Positions 31,317-40,585 of a stretch of DNA of 51,541 nt are shown here, one piece after another. Under the pieces are notes generated by a model. The model ran no database searches. It worked only from the letters and a program-made list of their open reading frames with translations, and had not been told where the DNA came from. Source of the stretch: a virus; IMG/VR virus record IMGVR_UViG_3300032313_000852, positions 1 through 51,541 of that record. One strand, written 5' to 3'. Within the stretch, counting starts at the first letter, position 1. Each line of letters begins with the position of its first letter. Made by a program: the position numbers and the translations under genes.

Positions 31317-33446
31317 TTATATTAATTTTTTAATTTCATCAATAACTTGGTCTGAAGTGATTGATTTTGAACATTCAAATTGATTTTCAGTACCTTTTAA
31401 TTCGGGACACCAATTCCAATCTCCTGGATCAAAATCATGATTTGACCAACAACTATTACAAACATTTTTGTTAATTATTCTTGTTACACCGTCTATTGGT
31501 TCTAAATCAACGTCGGTAAATCCAGAAATAATAACAGTTGGGGTTTCAGTTGCCCATGATAACCAACTTAAACCACTGCTTATACCTATAAATAATTCAG
31601 ATTCCTGTAAAGTTTTTATTAATTTTTCTATTGAACCCGTTGGTTGAAGTGTGATTCCTGTTGGGTGTGTATTCCCCATGTAACCATTTTCCTCTTTTGA
31701 TAATAGTCTGACCTCATATCCTTTATTTTTAAGGTAGTCAACTACATCTTGCCAACCAGTCGGATTGTTCCAATATTTACATTGAGCGGTTGAATGTATT
31801 CCAATACAAACTCTTTTTTGTTTCTTTTTACCTAATTTTTTTAACTTGGGTCTTAATTCTTCATAAGATAATCCTAAAATATCGGACGCAACTTTTAATA
31901 ATGGTTCCTTTTTAGGGTCGGTAATATGTTTAGTGTAATCAATATTACGTTTATCATCATAAAATATCCCTAAACGATATAATGCATAAACATTATCCAC
32001 CGAAGTACCTGGTAACACAAATTTAATATTGGGATATTCAGATTTAAATAAATCATTATGGAATGTTGAACAAACAACCTCACAATTATTTTCTTTTCTA
32101 AATTTCTCAACGTATGGTATCCAAGCTAAACTATCCCCCAAAGATTTTGATTCAAAACAAATCATTGCTTGTTTACCTTTAAAGTCTAAATCATATTCAT
32201 AATAAAAATCATTATCAATACCTTTAATTTTAACAAACCAATCAATGTAGTATTTTTTTGCCGACCTACACCAATGATTACTCTTTAAATTAATTTCAAA
32301 TTCAATTTTATTGTTTTTCTTATTTATGAATTGTACATTGTATAAATTGTCTCCATCTTCTTTAATTTCTAAAAATGGGCCATCAACAAAATGTGCAATA
32401 ATGTTTTTCTTTTTATTAATTCCACTATTATGTTTGATTACTTTATTTTTTCTTTTAAATTCCTCAACATCACTTGTTAATTGTTGGTTAAAGATTTCAA
32501 CTCCTCTATAGAAAACTTGAAAAGATTGTCCTTGACGATATTCATCAATTTTCTCTAAAATGTATTGTCCCTTCTTAACCGTTAAGAATTTTTTAAAACT
32601 ACCGTAATTAATTTCAACCAAATAATCCAAGTTAGCGGGTTTCTCTGAAAACCCTGAAATGAAATGAACATATAGTTGATTAAAATCATCCACACCTAAA
32701 TAGGTTTGTAAACGAGCACCGTTTTTTGTAATCCCATTTCTATTCCATGCCGCAAATATGTTTAGTTCGTTATCGTTAGCGATGTACTTACTTACAAAAA
32801 TATTATTGGTGATACTTTTTAATGTTTGATAGAATACCTTTTCTAACTGCCATCTATTTGGTTTATTTTTAAAGTATTCTTCTTTAGTGTTAATCTTATT
32901 AATCAATTCTAACGCAATATCGGTTTTTATTGAAAATAGATATGTTGCACTGTATGGATTTTCTTCTTTAGTTGATCCTTCTGAATATTCATACACAACA
33001 GCATCGTTGCTTCTCATATATTCCATAAAAGATTGACGATACTGAATTTCATCGGGTAAGTTATCGTACTCCAAGAAGTGAATATATTTTTTTCCTAATT
33101 GTTTAACTAAATTAAACGCATTTTTCATTGTCAACCAAATGGCATAATCATGATGAAACTCAACTTTATTGGTAATTTTATAATTTCCCATGTCAGTCCA
33201 TCTATCACTATTAACTCCATACTCTTCAAAATCTTTTTCCAATAAGATATCATTATTTGAATCGTAAATGTAATAATCTGCCAATTTTTGAATGTCAGGG
33301 TTTACAGGATAATGTCCACATAAAATAATTGGACAATTATATACCTTTAAACTTGTGAGTAATTTCTTTAAAACGTTTTCTTTATCTTTATTATCTGGCC
33401 AGCAATCGACCACAAATACATCTTCAGTAAATTGTGTGTATCCCAT
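31317..33446 (-). CDS. Two-domain glycosyltransferase with TibC-like O-heptosyltransferase C-terminus
   Basis: The first third (to about residue 200) looks like a GT-A domain, with CGHYPVNPDIQKLADYYIYD and IHFLEYDN in the DxD position. The C-terminal third, from about residue 440, matches autotransporter heptosyltransferases of the TibC/Aah group (GT9-like): CFESKSLGDSLAWIPYVEKF, then IGIHSTAQCKYWNNPTGW and FIGISSGLSWLSWATETPTV. Cys663, Cys666, Cys680 and Cys692 (in NVCNSCWSNHDFDPGDWNWC and FEC) correspond to the four-Cys iron finger that binds iron in TibC. TibC uses ADP-heptose to glycosylate serines of bacterial autotransporters. Next to the Ser/Thr-rich tail fibre, this protein may glycosylate the fibre. 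Confidence 0.85.
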   Translation of the reverse strand: MGYTQFTEDVFVVDCWPDNKDKENVLKKLLTSLKVYNCPIILCGHYPVNPDIQKLADYYIYDSNNDILLEKDFEEYGVNSDRWTDMGNYKITNKVEFHHDYAIWLTMKNAFNLVKQLGKKYIHFLEYDNLPDEIQYRQSFMEYMRSNDAVVYEYSEGSTKEENPYSATYLFSIKTDIALELINKINTKEEYFKNKPNRWQLEKVFYQTLKSITNNIFVSKYIANDNELNIFAAWNRNGITKNGARLQTYLGVDDFNQLYVHFISGFSEKPANLDYLVEINYGSFKKFLTVKKGQYILEKIDEYRQGQSFQVFYRGVEIFNQQLTSDVEEFKRKNKVIKHNSGINKKKNIIAHFVDGPFLEIKEDGDNLYNVQFINKKNNKIEFEINLKSNHWCRSAKKYYIDWFVKIKGIDNDFYYEYDLDFKGKQAMICFESKSLGDSLAWIPYVEKFRKENNCEVVCSTFHNDLFKSEYPNIKFVLPGTSVDNVYALYRLGIFYDDKRNIDYTKHITDPKKEPLLKVASDILGLSYEELRPKLKKLGKKKQKRVCIGIHSTAQCKYWNNPTGWQDVVDYLKNKGYEVRLLSKEENGYMGNTHPTGITLQPTGSIEKLIKTLQESELFIGISSGLSWLSWATETPTVIISGFTDVDLEPIDGVTRIINKNVCNSCWSNHDFDPGDWNWCPELKGTENQFECSKSITSDQVIDEIKKLI

Positions 33447-34108
33447 TATCTTTTTGTTATTATTATGATTCCGTTAAGGAAAGTTATTGATTCTATATCA
33501 GTTCTACAATCGGGTTGTACTTTATTTGAATATGGTATTAGTTTATCTTCTCTTCTATCCCACACTGCGGCTTGGTCGTCTAAATTCTCAACACCTCTAA
33601 AGTTAATGTCATCCGTTAATTTCTTAAAGTATTCCATCATACTCTTAGGGTCATTTAAACCCCCACCATACCAAGGAAAATAGGAGGTTGCAACATCTTC
33701 AACAATGTATATACCACCTGATTTAACATATTGAAATAGTGTTTCAAACGAATAAATAACATGTTCATTCATATGTGAACCATCGTCTAAAACGAAATCA
33801 AATGGTCCGAATTCATTTGAAATTTGATTAAGGAATTTGTCATCCGCTTGTGACCCTATTTCAACAAAAATTCTATCCTCTTCATATTTTTTACAATCAG
33901 GATTAATGTCAACACCTAAAATATTAGAACGATAAAAATAATCCTTCCAAGTTAATAGTGATTTACCATCTAAGACACCAATTTCCAATATGTTTAATTT
34001 ATCATATCTGTTAAATGGTAAATACTTTTCATATTTAACACAATAATTGTGATTATCCGAAGACTTATCCGTTCCGTGTATTTTGGCTAAATTATTTAAT
34101 GTACTCAT
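33446..34108 (-). CDS. Class I SAM-dependent methyltransferase, TylF/CmcI-like
   Basis: The ATG at 34108 makes an ATGA overlap with the 911-residue fusion gene and is preferred over the TTG at 34114. The 220-residue enzyme has HGTDKSSDNHNYCVKYEKY, LNILEIGVLDGKSLLTWK (motif I), GVDINPDCKKYEEDR, and FDFVLDDGSHMNEH, which with YIVEDVATSYFPW fits the metal-dependent methyltransferases of the MycE and CmcI type. Those methylate sugar hydroxyls of macrolides. A role in methylating glycan hydroxyls is therefore likely, but the acceptor is unknown. Confidence 0.85.
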   Translation of the reverse strand: MSTLNNLAKIHGTDKSSDNHNYCVKYEKYLPFNRYDKLNILEIGVLDGKSLLTWKDYFYRSNILGVDINPDCKKYEEDRIFVEIGSQADDKFLNQISNEFGPFDFVLDDGSHMNEHVIYSFETLFQYVKSGGIYIVEDVATSYFPWYGGGLNDPKSMMEYFKKLTDDINFRGVENLDDQAAVWDRREDKLIPYSNKVQPDCRTDIESITFLNGIIIITKR

Positions 34109-36840
34109 TTCCAAAAATATATCATTTGTAAAGCATTATTGTTCCCCATAAATAATAGGTATGAATTAAACCCTAATCCATTCATTTTTTTAATGAAGTT
34201 TGACCTTAATTCATCATCAAAATTAAAATGACTATTATGATACTCCATTGCAATGGTTTTAACTTTTTGTAAGTTGTCATCACTAATACCTGCGAATGCA
34301 GCATATTCCGCACCTTCAATATCAACCTTAAGAAAATCAATATGGTCAATTAAACCACTTTCAAAAAGATAATCTAAAGTATATGTTTTAACACTATACC
34401 CTTCTTGACCTACAATTCCAAAAACATTTGATCCACCTAAGTGAGTACTCTCAAATAAATTAAGTTCTCCCATTTCGTGAGCAACCGCAGCGTTGAATAA
34501 TATAGAACGTGGGTCAGCATTAAGTGAAAGTAATTTAAAATATCTTCTATCCGGTTCAAATGAAATTACTTTACTCGCCCCTTGATGATATGCCCATCTA
34601 TTAAAGATTCCCATATTACCACCTAAATCAACTACAACATCACCTTCGTTTATTCTTCTTTCATTACCACCTTTATAGTAATCGTGTAAATTAAAAATCT
34701 CATGATAAATTGCTCGAGCCCATCCATACTTACCGGCAATTTCCATAGTACCTCCTTGTACATCTTTAATGTCACCTAAGTTCTCTAACTTATATGTATT
34801 AACATCTAATGATGTGTAGAATTGTTCTGATTTATAGAAACTATCATCGCGTTTCATTTTGATGAAATTCATCATGAAATCAGACATGTCAGCATTCTTA
34901 TTGCCGTGAAAATATAAAATTTGATTTTTATCTTTAGGTATTGCTTGATAACCAAACACCCTATTGAAATTCTGAGGACCCTCTTCGTTCCAAAATTTTA
35001 AGAAATGATGTTGTGTTTCATCTGTCATTCCATCATCACCGTCATAAGATGACGTATCAAAGTTTGATAGTGGTAAGTGTTTTTTAAAATTATACTTCCA
35101 TCTCATCACATTATCAATACCCTCATCATTCCATAGGTATAGACGTTTGTAATCTTTACCTCCGTCTTTCATTACTTTCACGTAATGACTTATAATTTCC
35201 TCAAACCACCATTTACACTCTTTATTATAGACATACATACAAACATGCATATAAGGTTGTTGTTTTTCTACTCCCCAATCATTTGCAACTTGTTCGTTGA
35301 ATAGTTGTGAATTTTTTCCATCATCATACCAACCAAAAAATTCTTCTTGTACGTGTATATCGGATATTGGATAGTTTTCAATTTCTGAGAAATATTTTTT
35401 AATATCATCAACGTTATAGTTTACAACAACATCACCATCCATCCAAACGTAGTTATCAAAACCTTCATTAACTGATTCAATACACGCCATTTGTTTCCAA
35501 TACCATTTATCATGTTCTGATATCTTTTGTGTTGTTATAGTTCTTTTAATGATATTTGGATAATCAAATGGAACCTCACAATCGATACCATATACTATAA
35601 TCTTACGTTTAGAAAATTCTAATAGTGATTGAACTAACTTTTCAATCACCGGCATATAACCAATGTTGCCTGTTGTTATGAAAGCAAAATCATCAAACTT
35701 ATTTTCAAGGATTTTACACGCACCTTTAGCTATTGTATCCCAATTAAAATCTTTATGGATTCTTTTTGAGTCTGCGTTTGATGTAATCCACATTGCGGTA
35801 TCATAATCATAAGCTTGACGCATTTTAAATCTTAAATCGTTCCAATCAGGTTCACAATATTCACCAGGGAAATCTTTGTGTTCGTGATTAGCAGGTGTTA
35901 ATCCTTTAATTGAAACGGGAACCCCTTTATCTAATGTAAATTGTAATTGTCCACCCCAATTTGAATATAACGACGGGGTTCCGCAAGCCATGGCCTCAAT
36001 CAATGGTAAATTCCAACCCTCACTTCTTGCACAAGAAATGAAAGCATGTGCTGTTTGTAAATAATTAACGTATTCGGCTTGTGATGGAAACTTAACGAAC
36101 TTAATATTTTTGGTATCAATACCATAGTGTTTAATTCTTTCTTCAGTTGTTTTTAATCCGTCAGATGGATATGGGTTTTCAACTGATGCGATTAACTCAA
36201 TATCATCTTGATCTTTAAACTCTTCCGCAAATGCTTGTAATATTTCAGTGGTTCCTTTTCTCCATTCCCATCTACCAAACAACACAAATCTTTTCTTATC
36301 TCTTTTCGGAAATTTAGTTAACGGTTTAAATGTGTCCACATCAACTCCCTCAGGAACTATTGATATTTTATGTGATGGGTAACCCTGTTCAACTAAACAA
36401 TCAAATTGCCATTGGGTTGGTACCCATACTTCATCAAAGTAATGTAATCTTTGGAAGAAATCATCAGGATAACGTGTTGATTCCCAAACATTATATGCTA
36501 TTTTATATCCGTCGTAATTCTCGTAGAAATAGTAGTTATTAGTGTCAACCAAAACAATATGAACATCTGGTTTAAATCCACCATTATACCCGTAAATGGG
36601 GTAATCTGACCTACTACCGTCCGCATTGTTAAGGGTCTGAAGGATTAACATATCCTTCATTTCGGTGGTCATATAGGTCTCATTATCGTGCGGGGTGTTA
36701 TTCATCCCTTTCCATCCACTACCTACTGTTGAATTTCTAACCTTTACCGTGTGGTATTTGTTTAGAGCACAAAAAAAGGACTTTGCGTGATTTGCATATC
36801 CTGTTACTCCAATAAAACATGTGTGAGCTAATATTTTCAT
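34105..36840 (-). CDS. Trifunctional GT4 / GT-A / FkbM methyltransferase fusion, 911 aa
   Basis: Three catalytic modules are fused. Residues 1-380 form a GT4 enzyme with IVPEGVDVDTFKP, FGRWEWRKGTTEI and SEGWNLPLIEAMACGTP. Residues about 385-650 form a GT-A type transferase with NYVWMDGDVVVNYN (DGD 468-470) and a conserved LWNDEGIDNVMRWKYNF and FHGNKNA near its end. Residues 730-880 form an FkbM methyltransferase with VVVDLGGNMGIFNRWA (SAM), SFEPDRRYFKLL, and KVDIEGAEYAAF. The enzyme could add two sugars and cap the product with an O-methyl group. It starts the transcript that includes the TylF-like methyltransferase and probably the TibC-like gene. Confidence 0.88.
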   Translation of the reverse strand: MKILAHTCFIGVTGYANHAKSFFCALNKYHTVKVRNSTVGSGWKGMNNTPHDNETYMTTEMKDMLILQTLNNADGSRSDYPIYGYNGGFKPDVHIVLVDTNNYYFYENYDGYKIAYNVWESTRYPDDFFQRLHYFDEVWVPTQWQFDCLVEQGYPSHKISIVPEGVDVDTFKPLTKFPKRDKKRFVLFGRWEWRKGTTEILQAFAEEFKDQDDIELIASVENPYPSDGLKTTEERIKHYGIDTKNIKFVKFPSQAEYVNYLQTAHAFISCARSEGWNLPLIEAMACGTPSLYSNWGGQLQFTLDKGVPVSIKGLTPANHEHKDFPGEYCEPDWNDLRFKMRQAYDYDTAMWITSNADSKRIHKDFNWDTIAKGACKILENKFDDFAFITTGNIGYMPVIEKLVQSLLEFSKRKIIVYGIDCEVPFDYPNIIKRTITTQKISEHDKWYWKQMACIESVNEGFDNYVWMDGDVVVNYNVDDIKKYFSEIENYPISDIHVQEEFFGWYDDGKNSQLFNEQVANDWGVEKQQPYMHVCMYVYNKECKWWFEEIISHYVKVMKDGGKDYKRLYLWNDEGIDNVMRWKYNFKKHLPLSNFDTSSYDGDDGMTDETQHHFLKFWNEEGPQNFNRVFGYQAIPKDKNQILYFHGNKNADMSDFMMNFIKMKRDDSFYKSEQFYTSLDVNTYKLENLGDIKDVQGGTMEIAGKYGWARAIYHEIFNLHDYYKGGNERRINEGDVVVDLGGNMGIFNRWAYHQGASKVISFEPDRRYFKLLSLNADPRSILFNAAVAHEMGELNLFESTHLGGSNVFGIVGQEGYSVKTYTLDYLFESGLIDHIDFLKVDIEGAEYAAFAGISDDNLQKVKTIAMEYHNSHFNFDDELRSNFIKKMNGLGFNSYLLFMGNNNALQMIYFWK

Positions 36841-36889
36841 ATACCATAATATAATGAAAATCTATGGAAATATCAAATATATTTGAAAA

Positions 36890-37564
36890 TTATATCAATT
36901 TATTAAAACTGAATCTTGTCTTAATATTATTTTTTTTTCTCTTGTCCTTTTCGTCTTTGACAAAGTATGAATAAGGTTTCCAATTAATTCCCATCTGAAT
37001 ATATTGTAATTCTGCGTTCCATCTATTTTTATAAACACCAGTAACATCTATGGTTTTAGCATATTCACCAATCATCCACCAAAAATTTCCAGAATAGATT
37101 ACATTTTTAGAATCATTTACGGTTTCTAATAAAACACCATATGTGTTATATAAACCACTATTAAAAACTTCAAATATATTATTAATGTGTTGGATATTAT
37201 ATAGTTGCATGAAATTTCTCCATCGTTCACTTTTTGCATATTCTTTAGTATTTTGTTTGGAGGCACCTTTGGTGTGTAAATACAAAATGTAATCGGTGTC
37301 ATCAAATGATGATTTATCTGATTCAATTAAGTTTAATGTCACAAATTCATTACCCATTAATTTAGTGTCACCAATTATAATTTTTGAATCATAATCATAA
37401 ATTAACTTAATTATGTTGTCCACTGAATTATTATTTTCTGATATTGAGAATCCTACAGTTAATGAGTGTGGTTGATTAATATATTTTTGTATTAATGAAA
37501 GTTGTTCATTTATTATAGACTCAACTCCCTCTATTGCATATATGTGATAATATATTCTAATCAT
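36890..37564 (-). CDS. Glycosyltransferase-like protein, 224 aa
   Basis: The protein has a pattern seen in a glycosyltransferase-like family of phages and large viruses: YILYLHTKGAS, then ERWRNFMQLY, VIYSGNFWWMIGEYAKT, and NRWNAELQYIQMG. A first strand with IRIYYHIYA and a basic C-terminus frame it. No DxD is evident. The best reading is a transferase or glycan-binding protein, without an assigned reaction. Its 3' end is about 50 bases downstream of the GT4/FkbM gene start, and it overlaps the SGNH gene upstream by ATGA. Confidence 0.65.
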   Translation of the reverse strand: MIRIYYHIYAIEGVESIINEQLSLIQKYINQPHSLTVGFSISENNNSVDNIIKLIYDYDSKIIIGDTKLMGNEFVTLNLIESDKSSFDDTDYILYLHTKGASKQNTKEYAKSERWRNFMQLYNIQHINNIFEVFNSGLYNTYGVLLETVNDSKNVIYSGNFWWMIGEYAKTIDVTGVYKNRWNAELQYIQMGINWKPYSYFVKDEKDKRKKNNIKTRFSFNKLI

Positions 37565-38367
37565 ATTAAATAAGTTTTTATGTCATTACTTTCTTTATGA
37601 ATATAATTTGGATAATTTTTTTGAATAAAATTGTGTAAATTCAATGCATAATTTTTAAGATGTATTGGGCCGCAATGTTTATTATCCACTCCTTTATCTA
37701 ATACATTTAAGAAAAAATCACCATCATATCTAAATTCATCTTTGTATGATGAACGAATTAAACTTCCATTCCAGATAAAATTACACTTTTTGGATTCTAA
37801 AAATAATTTTATCAATTGATGATTTTTATACCAATTTATAAAATCTTCATTATCATTTTGTAATTCTATTTTCAATTTTTGAGTATTCATACCTTCAATA
37901 GTTTCTTCGGTAAATCCCCAGGCCGATGTTGGCATGTATGGTTCAACTCCACCATCTTTAGTATATATTTCTCTTCTAACAATTTCTGGATAAAATATTA
38001 AAACTAAATCAGGTTTAATTAAATCATAATAACTAAATAGACATCTCACTACAAAATCTCCGCTTCTTCCACCCGTACCAAAGTTTATATTAACACCATT
38101 TAGAATTAGTTTTGCAAATTGTGCTGGCCACGTTTCATCGTTATTGACTCCAACTCCTTCGGTATGTGAACAACCCAATGACATCACTTTAAATCCATCT
38201 TTTTTTATACTATCACCTCTAAATCCTAATTCATTATAGGTGTATGTACATAAACCTGTATTATCTGATCCCGATGTTGTATATGTTCTGCCGACCCTTT
38301 CTTTTAGAGAATATTTATAAGATGATATTTCAAATCCTTCTGGATTCCAATATTTTATTACTTTCAT
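37561..38367 (-). CDS. SGNH/GDSL-like hydrolase
   Basis: The catalytic Ser is in MSLGCSHTEGVGV (block I, GCSH), Gly of block II is in FGTGGRSGD, and the C-terminal HCGPIHLKNYA gives the block V His. At 268 residues it is longer than the other SGNH copies, with an N-terminal extension. SGNH enzymes add or remove O-acyl groups from carbohydrates; near the oxygenase genes it may trim or add acyl groups on a glycan. Its stop overlaps the next gene by ATGA. Confidence 0.75.
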   Translation of the reverse strand: MKVIKYWNPEGFEISSYKYSLKERVGRTYTTSGSDNTGLCTYTYNELGFRGDSIKKDGFKVMSLGCSHTEGVGVNNDETWPAQFAKLILNGVNINFGTGGRSGDFVVRCLFSYYDLIKPDLVLIFYPEIVRREIYTKDGGVEPYMPTSAWGFTEETIEGMNTQKLKIELQNDNEDFINWYKNHQLIKLFLESKKCNFIWNGSLIRSSYKDEFRYDGDFFLNVLDKGVDNKHCGPIHLKNYALNLHNFIQKNYPNYIHKESNDIKTYLI

Positions 38368-38864
38368 ATTAATTTATTTATATCAAATTTTACATGTTCA
38401 CTTTGTAAAAACCAAAGTAATGAGTATCTTTCCCCACTTAAAATAGGTGTAATTTCATGTTCAATTCTCACATCAAATAAATAAGTATTTCCCATTTCTT
38501 TATTTAACATATATTCATCTGGATTGTATAATTTAAAATCACCACCACTAAAATCATTATTTAATAAAACACCAACAGCATATACCCTATCGTCTCTAAT
38601 ATCGTTATGTTTTCCGAACCAATCACCTTTCGTAAATTTATGAAAATGTATCGTTTTATTTATTGTTCTAATTTCAATTTTTGTTTCCTTTTCCACATAA
38701 TCCTTCAATTTATCAAATAACCAAATAGTATTTTTACTATATTCTATACTCATTGATTCATATATTCTATCTTTGTAGTTCCAATTTTGTTTTTTTAATT
38801 TTGATATATCAATAATTGATTGACATTCTTGTTGATTAAATAATATTTTTTGTATTAAAAACAT
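38364..38864 (-). CDS. 2OG-Fe(II) oxygenase, P4H-like
   Basis: The 166-residue protein fits a prolyl 4-hydroxylase-type double-stranded beta helix: FHKFTKGDWFGKHNDIRDDR (HxD), VGVLLNNDFSGGDFKLYN, and IEHEITPILSGERYSLLWF with the distal His and the 2OG-binding Arg. It needs Fe(II), O2 and 2-oxoglutarate. Despite the family name there is no proline-rich target in the window, so hydroxylation of a sugar or other residue is more likely. It overlaps both neighbouring SGNH genes by a few bases. Confidence 0.88.
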   Translation of the reverse strand: MFLIQKILFNQQECQSIIDISKLKKQNWNYKDRIYESMSIEYSKNTIWLFDKLKDYVEKETKIEIRTINKTIHFHKFTKGDWFGKHNDIRDDRVYAVGVLLNNDFSGGDFKLYNPDEYMLNKEMGNTYLFDVRIEHEITPILSGERYSLLWFLQSEHVKFDINKLI

Positions 38865-39490
38865 TATAAAATTTTATTTTTGTTTTTAAATTTATTTATA
38901 AATAAATCCGATAGTTGTATATGCCCATTTTCACTAAAATGCCAATCATTTAATTTTCCGTTTGTTTCTGCAAATATAGTTTCAAATTTATTTAAAAACA
39001 TACAATCCAATCGTTGGTCAAATGGTGTCCAATGAATTATGTTTTTATCTAAATTGTTTAATAATTTAATCCAACTATTTACTTCATTACAATATCTTAT
39101 ATCATCTCTGTTTAAAAGAATCTCAATAAGAGTAGATTCGGATATTTTTGTTTTGTCAATTTCTTTAGTTGAAAATTTATCATAATTTGGTAAAATTGTT
39201 ATCCAATCGTTAGAAACTAACCTAAATCTCAACGGAGATGACCATCCAATTATTACTAAATCGTTTTTTTTAATATTTTTTACGTTATCACAAAATTTTT
39301 GTAATATAGAATAATTGTCCGATGCATTATCGGCTAGATTAATTAATTCTAAATTTAATTTTTGTGAAATGATTTCGTCAAACCCTTTTGGTGTATAACC
39401 TTTCCAATTTACATAATTATTTGTCCAATTAGATTCAAATGAAAATCCAGCAGAAAAACTATCTCCAAATATATAAAGTTTTTGTTTCAT
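38864..39490 (-). CDS. SGNH/GDSL-like hydrolase
   Basis: The N-terminus KLYIFGDSFSAGFSFE holds the GDSF block I; ADNASDNYSILQKF matches block III (Asn); and DWHFSENGH is block V with catalytic Asp and His. LIEILLNRDDIRYCNEVNSW and the surrounding residues are paralogous to the protein at 49885-50613. At 208 residues it is a compact enzyme. It is likely an esterase or acyltransferase acting on glycan. Confidence 0.85.
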   Translation of the reverse strand: MKQKLYIFGDSFSAGFSFESNWTNNYVNWKGYTPKGFDEIISQKLNLELINLADNASDNYSILQKFCDNVKNIKKNDLVIIGWSSPLRFRLVSNDWITILPNYDKFSTKEIDKTKISESTLIEILLNRDDIRYCNEVNSWIKLLNNLDKNIIHWTPFDQRLDCMFLNKFETIFAETNGKLNDWHFSENGHIQLSDLFINKFKNKNKIL

Positions 39491-39504
39491 TTAAATTAAA
39501 TAAT

Positions 39505-40092
39505 TTATATTAGATGCATTTTTTCTAATATATCTTTTTTCAATATAGTTAAAACAATTGACCACCTCTCACCATCTAAAATTTCTTTTATTTCATGTGA
39601 TGTTGTAGCATCATATGCAATCGCGTTGCCCACTTCTTTACTTAACAAAATTTCTTTATTGTTTTCATCGTAACAAATATATTCACCACCGATATAATTG
39701 TCATTTAATTGTATTCCTAAATTCCATCTTCTATTTGGAAAGTTAATGTTAAAATCCATATGTTTCATAAAAGAATCGCCTTTTGAATATTTATGCAAAG
39801 AACAACCAATTGGCGTATTATCGGGATTACGTTCAACTTTTGAAACGTTTGAAAACCAATTAAAAAGTTTTTCAAACATCCACCCCGATTCTGTATCATT
39901 TACTATATCCCAAACATTAAAAAATTTACCCAATTTTTTACCATTTTCCATTTTTGCAAATTCGTTAATTCTTCTATTAGCTAAATCTAATCTAGATTCT
40001 AATTTTCTAAATGGTAAATCGGTATATATTTTTGTATATGATAATATTTTATCACATTCTTCTTTTGTAAATATTTTTTCTTGATAAATCAT
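39505..40092 (-). CDS. 2OG-Fe(II) oxygenase, P4H-like
   Basis: The 195-residue enzyme has HKYSKGDSFMKHMDFN (HxD), LGIQLNDNYIGGEYICYD, and SHEIKEILDGERWSIVLT (distal His and Arg). The order of motifs equals that of the neighbour at 38364-38864, so it is a related paralogue. The N-terminal half has helical parts (ECDKILSYTKIYTDLP). Substrate not known. Confidence 0.87.
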   Translation of the reverse strand: MIYQEKIFTKEECDKILSYTKIYTDLPFRKLESRLDLANRRINEFAKMENGKKLGKFFNVWDIVNDTESGWMFEKLFNWFSNVSKVERNPDNTPIGCSLHKYSKGDSFMKHMDFNINFPNRRWNLGIQLNDNYIGGEYICYDENNKEILLSKEVGNAIAYDATTSHEIKEILDGERWSIVLTILKKDILEKMHLI

Positions 40093-40102
40093 ATTAATTT
40101 AA

Positions 40103-40579
40103 TTATATAATATTTTTTACTTTTTTACTAACCCATACCACCATCATCTCTCTCAGGCCTGATTTTATTTCTTTAACTTCATGATATTCTTTCTGTCCAT
40201 CGAATACCACCACATCTCCTTTTTTAAATGGAATTAAATTGTCATTAACATATAACTCCCCTCCTTCGAAACTATCATTTAACATAATCAAATACGTTTT
40301 ATTTGCTTTAATATCTAGATGTTTTTTGGCATAATAACCGGATTCATATTTAATATAGTGTAATGAATATATTATTTCATCTTCTTCTAATGTTACATAT
40401 TTTAATAATGTATCAACTAATATCTTATTAGTTAAATCACAATAAAATATTTCTTTTAAATGAATTACATTTTTAAAATCGTGATATGATTTTATTTTTT
40501 TATTTTCATTTCCAAAATTATAATTTTTTAACATTATATCAATGTCATCATAATTAATTTTATTTTTAAATATATTCAT
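40103..40579 (-). CDS. 2OG-Fe(II) oxygenase
   Basis: The 158-residue protein has IKYESGYYAKKHLDIKANKT (HxD), IMLNDSFEGGELYVNDN, and KEYHEVKEIKSGLREMMVVW (His and Arg). It is the shortest of the five clustered oxygenases and is very Lys- and Asn-rich, as the local AT content would predict. It starts with ATG at 40579, just after the sulfotransferase stop. Confidence 0.85.
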   Translation of the reverse strand: MNIFKNKINYDDIDIMLKNYNFGNENKKIKSYHDFKNVIHLKEIFYCDLTNKILVDTLLKYVTLEEDEIIYSLHYIKYESGYYAKKHLDIKANKTYLIMLNDSFEGGELYVNDNLIPFKKGDVVVFDGQKEYHEVKEIKSGLREMMVVWVSKKVKNII

Positions 40580-40585
40580 TGAGTA

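Noticed and set aside
39698-40084. Open frame of 128 aa on the plus strand
   Set aside because: Antisense to an oxygenase gene; a chance frame in AT-rich DNA.
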